From CALNYS01 sp942490855 (GTDB lineage Bacteria; Planctomycetota; Phycisphaerae; Phycisphaerales; UBA1924): a stretch of 64,000 bases of DNA. Below the pieces are notes generated by a model. That model was not told the DNA's origin. It saw only the letters and a program-made list of their open reading frames with translations, and did no database searches. A program made the translations under genes and the position numbers. Of this stretch, positions 58,112 to 64,000 are shown one piece after another. The stretch spans positions 1,178,001 to 1,242,000 of the forward strand of contig CALNYS010000004.1 of NCBI GenBank assembly GCA_942490855.1. The letters are read 5' to 3'. Within the stretch, counting starts at the first letter, position 1. Every line of letters begins with the position of its first letter.

Positions 58112-58678
58112 ATGGCGGCTCGTCGTCCTCGAAAAGTTGTTCTCGGTCTCGAGCAGATCGCCGCGCTGCGGTCGAAGCTCCGGGCGAGGATCGTCGATCT
58201 GATCTACAACGCCGGGGAGTTGACGGCGGCCCAGATCGCCGAGGAGCTGGCGCAGAAGCCCACGGCCCTGTACCGCCACCTCGACCATCTCGTGGAGGTC
58301 GGGCTCCTCATCGAGGGCGAGCCGGTGCGCACGGAGAAGAACTTCGCGCGAGTGTTCGTGGGTCCCGGGGACACGCTCGCGTACGTCCCGCCCGGGGAAG
58401 CGGACGAGGAGATGCGGGAGGCGGTCGCGGGGCTGATCGCGTACGAGCTGAAGCTCGCGGCCCGCGAGACGGCCACGGCGTACGCCGAGCGGATCGGCAC
58501 GGTCGGCGTCCCCTCGGCGCACCTGAAGTACGTCAGCACGACGGGCTGGCTCTCACGCGAGGAGCGAACGCGGGTCAACGCCCTGCTCGACGAGGTCGTC
58601 GCGGTCTTCAGCGCGTCCTCGCACGGGCCGGGCAAGGACCTCCAGACGATCAGCTACGCGTCCCGTCCGTCGACGTGA
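58112..58678 (+). CDS. Winged-helix (ArsR-like) transcriptional regulator (cassette copy 2)
   Basis: The 188-residue protein matches the copy 1 regulator in its DNA-binding half: RARIVDLIYNAGELTAAQIA, KPTALYRHLDHLVEVGLL, IEGEPVRTEKNFARVF. The C-terminal half is more diverged and helical. ATG 58112 follows GGGGGAG. GTG 58109 is the alternative. Its nearest divergent gene is the secreted protein at 57089-57970, and the operator lies between them. Six bases after its stop the convergent beta-solenoid gene ends. Confidence 0.82.
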   Translation: MAARRPRKVVLGLEQIAALRSKLRARIVDLIYNAGELTAAQIAEELAQKPTALYRHLDHLVEVGLLIEGEPVRTEKNFARVFVGPGDTLAYVPPGEADEEMREAVAGLIAYELKLAARETATAYAERIGTVGVPSAHLKYVSTTGWLSREERTRVNALLDEVVAVFSASSHGPGKDLQTISYASRPST

Positions 58679-58684
58679 GGGCGA

Positions 58685-59950
58685 TCAGCCCCAGGCGGCG
58701 AGCAGGATGGCGAGGTCGCCCGAGTCCACGGCGCCGTCGGCGTTGAGGTCCGCGGCGCCGGCGCCGCCCCACCCGGCGAGGAGGATGGCGAGATCGCCCG
58801 AGTCCACGGCGCCGTCGGCGTTGAGGTCGGCTGCGAGCGGCGCCGATTGCAGGATGATCGTCCCGGCGTACCCGTTCGGCCGAGGGTCCACGCGGAGATC
58901 GAGGGTTGTCATTTCTCCTGCGGCGCTCTGGAACGTCAGGTTCCAAAGCCCCCTGCGGGGCTCGCCCTCGTACGTTCCGAACGGGAAGAGCGGGTCGTCG
59001 CTCCGGAGAGCGAGTACACCGTCCTCGCCGAGATCGATCTCAACATTGGGGGTCTCTGGGTCGTCGTCGTCATCGTGGGTAAACGAGACGCCGTTGATCG
59101 TGATCGTGCTGTCGGGGTTCGAGGTGGAAGTTCCTCTCGCATGCACCGCGTCCTGAAAATCGCCGCCGTGAATGATGAGATCGTTGCCGAAGACTTTCAC
59201 CGGTCCGGCGAAGCTGCCCCCGGAGATTTCGACGGTAGCCGGGGCGAAGAAGTCGTTGATGTTCATCGAGCTTGAAGTGTTCGCAAGCGAGCCGCCCGTG
59301 ATCTTGAAGACACCTCCCTCCACGACGATTCCCGAATTGAATACCCCGTTCGTGAGCGTCAACGAACACCCACCATGAAGCGTTGCCGTGCCGCCATTGA
59401 ACATCCCGCCGTTGATGAAAGCGGCGGCTGTGCTGGAGAGATCGAAGCCAAAGAGGCGCCCGCCGTTCATGGTGAACGATGCGTTGTCCTCGACCGTGAC
59501 TCTATTGATGCGCACGTCTCCGTTGAGCGTGAGCTGCGCGTCGTCGTAGACTCTGACGCTCCCCTCGACCCGTCCGCTGACGAGCTCGGCCGTCGCGTTT
59601 GTTGTGACGGTGATCCGCCCGGTCTCGCTTCCGTCGAGGAGCAGGCTTGCGTCGTCGTCGATAAGAACCTCCTCGTGGACGATCCCGCCGAGCAGATTGA
59701 GATGCCCGTTCCCTATGGCAAGGGCTCCGATGTCGGTGTAAACAATGCCGTTGACGTTGACCGCGACGCCATCGGTGACCTCACCGCCGAGCATGGTGAT
59801 CATGCCTGTCTCGCGCGCGACGATCAGCTCGTAGAGATCGCCCGACTCGACGATGGCTTCTCCCGCTGGGACGTTGAGCGATTCGGCGTGGGCGAAGGGG
59901 GCGAAGACACACACCGCAGCTACCGAACGAGCGGCGAGCGAGCATTTCAT
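58685..59950 (-). CDS. Secreted beta-solenoid protein with twin dockerin-like repeats
   Basis: The 421-residue protein has a signal peptide (MKCSLAARSVAAVCVFAPFAHA). About 300 residues of short repeated strands with Gly/Asn turns follow (for example GGIVHEEVLIDDDASLLLDG and NGDVRINRVTVEDNASFTMN), which fits a parallel beta-helix seen in adhesins and polysaccharide-binding proteins. Two almost identical dockerin-like repeats close it (DLNADGAVDSGDLAILLAGWG and DLNADGAVDSGDLAILLAAWG). At DNA level they are a 78-bp tandem duplication (58697-58750 and 58775-58828). It lies next to the duplicated cassette. Confidence 0.85.
   Translation of the reverse strand: MKCSLAARSVAAVCVFAPFAHAESLNVPAGEAIVESGDLYELIVARETGMITMLGGEVTDGVAVNVNGIVYTDIGALAIGNGHLNLLGGIVHEEVLIDDDASLLLDGSETGRITVTTNATAELVSGRVEGSVRVYDDAQLTLNGDVRINRVTVEDNASFTMNGGRLFGFDLSSTAAAFINGGMFNGGTATLHGGCSLTLTNGVFNSGIVVEGGVFKITGGSLANTSSSMNINDFFAPATVEISGGSFAGPVKVFGNDLIIHGGDFQDAVHARGTSTSNPDSTITINGVSFTHDDDDDPETPNVEIDLGEDGVLALRSDDPLFPFGTYEGEPRRGLWNLTFQSAAGEMTTLDLRVDPRPNGYAGTIILQSAPLAADLNADGAVDSGDLAILLAGWGGAGAADLNADGAVDSGDLAILLAAWG
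58697..58828. repeat. Tandem 78-bp repeat encoding two dockerin-like units
   Basis: The 54 bases at 58697-58750 and at 58775-58828 differ at only two positions, and the two copies are offset by 78 bp (26 codons). They sit within the C-terminal coding region of the beta-solenoid gene. Such a high match at DNA level points to a recent duplication of the unit. Confidence 0.9.
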
Positions 59951-60245
59951 GGCGGCTTCTCCGGCTTGAGGACGGGCCCGAGCCCGAGGATGGGCGGGGC
60001 GTAGGCATTTTGAAAAACCACCTTCATTCTACTGCGCCGGACGGATTTCCCCAACGGATTTTCCCCGCCCGCCCGGGTGCTCGGGTGTTGTTCGACGGGG
60101 CGTGGCGGCACGCGGCCGGGGCCCTCCCCGACCCCTCGCCATGCCTCTGGAAACTCGCTACCCTGTCCGGCCCGGAACCGGGAAGGGCAGGGCGGTCTCT
60201 GTCCCCTTGGTCCGTGCCTCACGACGAACCAACGAGAGCCACGCC

Positions 60246-61796
60246 ATGAAGATCCGCACCGACGAGATCACCTCCGTCATCAAGCAGGAAATCGCCCAGT
60301 ACTCCGCCGAGCTCGAGATCTCCGAGGTCGGGCGAGTGGTGCAGGTCGGCGACGGCATCGCCCGCATCTACGGCCTCGCCAAGTGCATGGCCGGCGAGCT
60401 GCTCGAGTTCCAGACCGACGAGGGCGCCGTCATGGGCCAGGCCCTGAACCTCGAGGACGACACGGTCGGCTCCGTGATCTACGGCGACTACCTCAAGGTG
60501 AAAGAGGGCGACCAGGTCAAGGGCACCGGCAAGCTCTTCACGGTCCCGGTCGGCGACGCCATGCTCGGTCGCGTGGTCAACTCCCTGGGCGAGCCGATCG
60601 ACGGCGGCCCGGCGATCCAGACCAGCGAGACGCGCCCCGTCGAGATCATCGCCCCCGGCATCGCCGAGCGTCAGCCGGTGACCGAGCCCCTCCAGACGGG
60701 CATCAAGGCCGTGGACTCGATGATCCCGGTCGGTCGCGGGCAGCGCGAGCTGATCATCGGCGACCGCAAGACGGGCAAGACGGTCGTCGCGCTCGACACG
60801 ATCATCAACCAGAAGAAGTACTGGGGCACCGACGAGGCCGTCGTCTGCATCTACGTCGCGGTGGGTCAGAAAGACTCGACCGTCGCCGGCATCGTGGACA
60901 CGCTCAAGGAAAACGGCGCGATGGACTACACCATCGTCGTCGTCGCCGGCGCCGCCGAGCCCGCCCCCATGCAGTACATCGCGCCGTACACCGGCTGCAC
61001 GATGGGCGAGTACTTCATGTGGCAGGGCAAAGAGGGCAAGACGCCCAAGCACGCCCTGGTCATCTACGACGACCTCTCCAAGCAGGCCGCGGCGTACCGC
61101 CAGATGTCCCTGCTCCTCCGCCGCCCGCCCGGTCGCGAGGCGTACCCCGGCGACGTCTTCTACCTGCACTCCCGTCTCCTCGAGCGCGCCACCAAGCTCT
61201 CGGACGAGAACGGCGCCGGCTCGCTGACGGCCCTGCCCATCATCGAGACGCAGGAGGGCGACGTCTCGGCGTACATCCCGACCAACGTGATTTCGATCAC
61301 CGACGGTCAGATCTACCTCGAGCCCGAGCTGTTCTTCGCCGGCACGCGCCCCGCGATCAACGTCGGTATCTCCGTGTCCCGCGTGGGCGGCAACGCGCAG
61401 ATCAAGGCGATGAAGCAGATCGCCGGCACCCTGCGACTCGACCTCGCCGCCTTCCGCGAGCTCGAGGCCTTCGCCCAGCTCGGCACCGAGCTCGACCCCG
61501 CGACGCAGAAGCAGCTCGACCGCGGCGCCCGCATGGTCGAGCTCCTCAAGCAGGGGCAGTACGGTCCCTTCGACGTGATCGATCAGGTCGTTTCCATCTT
61601 CGCCGGCGCCCGCGGCTACCTCGACGAGATCGCCCTCGACCGCGTCGACGACTTCGAGACGGCCCTGCTCGAGTACATGCGGGGCCCGGGCAAGGCCGCC
61701 CGCGACCTCCTCGAGAGCAAGCAGAAGCTCGACGACGAGGTCGAGGCGCAGCTCAAGGAAGCCATCACGAACTTCAAGGCCGGCTGGACGGGCTGA
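60246..61796 (+). CDS. atpA: ATP synthase F1 subunit alpha
   Basis: The 516-residue subunit is the non-catalytic partner of beta in the F1 head. Its start KIRTDEITSVIKQEI, the Walker A GDRKTGKT (about residue 170), KHALVIYDDLSKQA and RRPPGREAYPGDVFYLHSRL are family blocks. The length is normal. Alone on this strand, it lies about 9 kb from the F0/delta operon and has no atpG, atpD or atpC beside it. The 295 bp upstream hold no other gene. The 3' end overlaps the S41 gene by 23 bp, and its terminator lies inside that gene. Confidence 0.97.
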   Translation: MKIRTDEITSVIKQEIAQYSAELEISEVGRVVQVGDGIARIYGLAKCMAGELLEFQTDEGAVMGQALNLEDDTVGSVIYGDYLKVKEGDQVKGTGKLFTVPVGDAMLGRVVNSLGEPIDGGPAIQTSETRPVEIIAPGIAERQPVTEPLQTGIKAVDSMIPVGRGQRELIIGDRKTGKTVVALDTIINQKKYWGTDEAVVCIYVAVGQKDSTVAGIVDTLKENGAMDYTIVVVAGAAEPAPMQYIAPYTGCTMGEYFMWQGKEGKTPKHALVIYDDLSKQAAAYRQMSLLLRRPPGREAYPGDVFYLHSRLLERATKLSDENGAGSLTALPIIETQEGDVSAYIPTNVISITDGQIYLEPELFFAGTRPAINVGISVSRVGGNAQIKAMKQIAGTLRLDLAAFRELEAFAQLGTELDPATQKQLDRGARMVELLKQGQYGPFDVIDQVVSIFAGARGYLDEIALDRVDDFETALLEYMRGPGKAARDLLESKQKLDDEVEAQLKEAITNFKAGWTG

Positions 61797-63036
61797 GAAG
61801 CTCCACCGCCATCTGAAACGCTTCATCACGCGGCGAGCCGAACGGCTCGCCGTTTTCTTTTGCGCGCACGCCCGGGACATACTCCTCGCGCGGGGTCCCG
61901 TCGGCGTGGAAGAGCGTTTCCGTGGGCAGGCTCACCCACGCCTCAACCTCGTCGAGCTGATACTGACTCGTGGCGCCGCGCAGGCGGGCCATCGGTCCGC
62001 CGATCACCGTCGCCCCGAACGCGTCGAGCCCGAGCGTCATCCCCTCGCCCATGCTCCCGGTCCAACGACCGACGAGAACGACGACGCGTCCCTCGTACGC
62101 GAACGGTCCGCGCGGCGACACGAACTCCGCCCACGAGCGCTCGACGCCGAAGGCGCGCAGTTCCAGCGGGAGCGCGTGCGTCTGGTACACCCGTTTCTTG
62201 GAAGTGAGCCGGCCGAGGACGCCGCGCGCCACCGTCGTGTTCCCGCCGCCGGGCGTGTCGCGGAGATCGAGGATCAAGCCCGGCGCGTTGCGCAGTTCGT
62301 CAAGCGCCGCGTCGAACGCGTGAATCGTCTCGTTGTTCCCGAGCGAATTGTTGAACCGGATGTACCCGGCTCCGCCCGGGAGGCGCTCGGCGTGCAGCGG
62401 GCCGCGCGGGCGGGAAAAGCGGCCCGGGCTGAACGTCGCGTCGACGCGCCCGTGCTCGTCGGCGGCGACGACGCGCACCGGGGCGTCGATCCTCCCCGAG
62501 AGCGCCACGCGCAGGGCCCACCCGCGCGACCACGCCGTCGGCGCTCGTGTCGCCAGGGGCTCTTCGCGCGAAACGGCCTCCGCCACGGGTGTGCCATCGA
62601 TGGACTCGATCACCATCCCGGGGCGGAACCCGTGCTCGCCCGCCGCCGACCCGGCCCGCACCGCCGTGATCACCGCGCGATCATCGTTCCAGTCCGCCCA
62701 CAGGTCCGTGGTCGAGGGGACCAGTCTCCGATCGTCCGCCGCGTTGGGCCAGGCCCCGGCGTGGTGATCGTGCATCTCATCGACGACGTCTTTCAACACG
62801 CGGACAAAGGCCTCGTCGTCGGGCGCGCGCTGAGCCATCGGGCCGTAGATCTCGCGGACGCGCACGAGGTCGAGCCGGGACTCGGCAAGGTACGCGTAGC
62901 GCTCCTCGATGAGGGTGACGACGTCGTCGAACGCGCGGGCGTACCGCTCGCCGGTCCCGTCCTCCGCTGCTCGCGCGGCGCTAGGGATCAGGAGCAAGGC
63001 GGACAGGCACGCGAGCGTGAGGGGTGTTGAACGCAT
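61774..63036 (-). CDS. Exported S41-family (tail-specific) peptidase
   Basis: The 420-residue protein has a signal peptide (MRSTPLTLACLSALLLIPSAARA) and the S41 core. A PDZ-like segment lies at about residues 115-150, GLILDLRDTPGGGNTTVARG at about residue 252, and GRWTGSMGEGMTLGLDAFGA carries the catalytic serine near residue 327. S41 enzymes degrade or process proteins in the periplasm, cutting near C-termini. The usual Ser/Lys dyad cannot be fully confirmed by eye, since the Lys position is less clear. It is convergent with atpA, and their ends overlap. Confidence 0.85.
   Translation of the reverse strand: MRSTPLTLACLSALLLIPSAARAAEDGTGERYARAFDDVVTLIEERYAYLAESRLDLVRVREIYGPMAQRAPDDEAFVRVLKDVVDEMHDHHAGAWPNAADDRRLVPSTTDLWADWNDDRAVITAVRAGSAAGEHGFRPGMVIESIDGTPVAEAVSREEPLATRAPTAWSRGWALRVALSGRIDAPVRVVAADEHGRVDATFSPGRFSRPRGPLHAERLPGGAGYIRFNNSLGNNETIHAFDAALDELRNAPGLILDLRDTPGGGNTTVARGVLGRLTSKKRVYQTHALPLELRAFGVERSWAEFVSPRGPFAYEGRVVVLVGRWTGSMGEGMTLGLDAFGATVIGGPMARLRGATSQYQLDEVEAWVSLPTETLFHADGTPREEYVPGVRAKENGEPFGSPRDEAFQMAVELLSPSSRP
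61832..61861 (+). terminator. Intrinsic terminator of atpA, inside the S41 coding region
   Basis: GGCGAGCCG (61832-61840) pairs with CGGCTCGCC (61843-61851) and is followed by GTTTTCTTTT. It lies 35 bp after the atpA stop but inside the last 90 bases of the oppositely oriented S41 gene, so the hairpin also encodes protein. Confidence 0.88.
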
Positions 63037-63109
63037 GCGGGGTTATACCGCGGGCGCCAGCCACAATTCCAGACGCGCCGGCGATCGGGAGAAAGCCCGC
63101 CGCGCCGCC

Positions 63110-63988
63110 CTAGAAATCATGACCGTCCGCGCCGCCCTCGGTCCCGAGCCCCGGGGCGGTTGTCGTTTCGCCGGGGACCAGCGCCTGGTTCCCCGGGTGA
63201 CCGCTCTGGGGCCACAGGAACCGTAGGCCTGCGCGCATCGCGCTGACGGCGGTGGGGCGCGCGCTGAGGTCGGCGAGCAGCACGTTGACGTTCTCCGCGC
63301 CGCGCCCGAGCGCCGGGCCGTCCGCGTGGTGGTCGGCGGTCTCGAGCAGCGCCGCCTTCGCCGACGGGGAGCGGACGTCGGCCATGCGGAACCGCTCGGC
63401 GTGCGTCGGGAGGTCGCGCCGCGCGTCTGTCGCATCGGGCGCCCAGGCGCGCGTCGACGTCAGAAGCGCCGGGGAGAAGACGTACGAGCGCGACGAGACG
63501 TAGTCCGGCTGTTCCCACGCGGTCTCGCGGTCGTACGCGTGCAGCAGCGAGGGGCAGCTGATGCCGCTCGGGTCGGCGCGGTAGCGGGAGGGGCTCGTCT
63601 CCTCGCGGTCCCAGAGGATGCCCCGGAGCTGGAGCTGCCACCAGACCGCGCGACCGAGCGGGCGGACCGTGTGCGCGGTGTTGGCGGCGCCGTCGATGAT
63701 GTAGGGGAGCTCGTCGGACGACGAGCCGAACCACCAGCCGCCGTTGCCCGCGGCCATCGTCTCGCTAGCGAACCCGATGTCCCGGAGTGTGACGAGACAC
63801 TCGGTGCGCCGCGCCGACTCCCGCGCCCCGCGCAGCGCGGGTTGGAGAATCGCGAGGAGCACGAGGATCACGCTGATCGAGACCAAGACCTCGATAAGCG
63901 TCAAGCCGTGTCGGGATCGTTCAGTAGAACATGGTATGGCCGCGGTCTCCGTTGCGTGAGACGTCCTCGCAGTACCAGCGCCGCGCAT
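63110..63988 (-). CDS. Prepilin-type N-methylation domain protein (pseudopilin-like)
   Basis: The 292-residue protein has a prepilin signal RHGLTLIEVLVSIS at about residues 26-39, with leucine instead of the usual phenylalanine after the cleavage glycine. A hydrophobic helix is followed by a globular domain with NVLLADLSARPTAVSAMRAG near the end. The start is unsure. ATG 63988 gives a long leader of about 27 residues and overlaps the preceding partial gene by 67 bases. No nearer start codon is present. It may act in a pseudopilus or in export. Confidence 0.7.
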   Translation of the reverse strand: MRGAGTARTSHATETAAIPCSTERSRHGLTLIEVLVSISVILVLLAILQPALRGARESARRTECLVTLRDIGFASETMAAGNGGWWFGSSSDELPYIIDGAANTAHTVRPLGRAVWWQLQLRGILWDREETSPSRYRADPSGISCPSLLHAYDRETAWEQPDYVSSRSYVFSPALLTSTRAWAPDATDARRDLPTHAERFRMADVRSPSAKAALLETADHHADGPALGRGAENVNVLLADLSARPTAVSAMRAGLRFLWPQSGHPGNQALVPGETTTAPGLGTEGGADGHDF

Positions 63989-64000
63989 CGGGGTCCCACG
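63922..64000 (-). CDS. C-terminal end of a gene of unknown function (partial)
   Basis: Reading from the window edge, an open frame ends WDPDARRWYCEDVSRNGD, then RGHTMFY and TGA at 63922-63924. It is only 25 residues, so the protein cannot be named. It lies on the same strand as the prepilin-type gene and overlaps its proposed start, suggesting co-transcription. Confidence 0.45.

Noticed and set aside
60219..61880. 553-codon minus-strand ORF opposite atpA
   Set aside because: Same antisense effect; the sequence is low in complexity and has no recognisable domain.

Overview
The window is GC-rich, densely packed bacterial chromosome. It most probably comes from the order Phycisphaerales (Planctomycetota). 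The main reason is that eight separate secreted proteins end in the same short EF-hand/dockerin-like repeat (D.(D/N)GD..VDS.DLAI(L/M)LAAWG), often closed by a Gly-x-Cys tail, as in the GC-type dockerin proteins of that group. Supporting signs are prepilin-type (G/F)TLIE proteins, a CxxC...CxxC zinc-ribbon membrane protein, and lysine-rich histone-H1-like tails. I saw no tRNA, rRNA, CRISPR array or complete insertion sequence.

Layout. 0-3.2 kb: end of accA, a DksA-like protein with an H1-like tail, and lspA overlapping it. 3.2-6.3 kb: small metabolic enzymes and an outer-membrane barrel. 6.5-9.4 kb: receiver-like protein, groES, a 67-residue ORF, groEL, and a clear terminator. 9.4-10.4 kb: a low-GC patch with a HUH/Y1 transposase-like gene and a small membrane protein, probably acquired. 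10.4-13.3 kb: two dockerin-type secreted proteins around a DUF1801 protein with a lysine-rich tail. 13.4-16 kb: a GT39/GT2 glycosyltransferase pair. 16-25 kb: PepSY-FKBP, YtoQ, a GAF protein, a fructosamine-kinase relative, a D-amino-acid dehydrogenase relative, a coupled osmC-HAD-nitroreductase operon, and a TauE exporter. 23.8-29.1 kb: a leftward prepilin-mscS-MFS-trpB run. 29.5-32 kb: a MshEN protein, metK and rsmD. 33-36.5 kb: three secreted metalloproteases (one M64, two tandem astacins, the first frameshifted), all with dockerin tails. 36.5-43.4 kb: HEAT lipoprotein, MDR protein, uppP, FabZ-like, purM and a TPR protein. 44.7-48.2 kb: an OppA/OppB pair without the other transporter genes, then a PagL-like protein. 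48.2-51.8 kb: leftward F0/delta genes of ATP synthase (atpZ, a membrane gene, atpB, atpE, atpF, atpH). 52-55.3 kb: DUF368/PopT, galE and a SIMPL protein. 55.4-58.7 kb: a tandemly duplicated regulator/secreted-protein cassette. 58.7-64 kb: a beta-solenoid dockerin protein, atpA standing alone, an S41 peptidase and another prepilin-type gene.

The most interesting system is the duplicated cassette at 55.36-58.68 kb. Each copy holds a leftward secreted beta-sandwich/dockerin gene with its own hairpin terminator. A divergent winged-helix regulator lies next to it, and between them sits a TTCAC-N14-GTGAA inverted repeat with identical spacing in both copies. In copy 2 the repeat overlaps a good -10 box. 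This reads as an autoregulated pair controlling a surface or exported protein, and I do not recognise it as a described system.

Two conserved genes (the first astacin and atpF) carry single-base frameshifts. In atpF the shift fuses the gene to atpH. An assembly or sequencing indel is the simplest explanation, at least for atpF.
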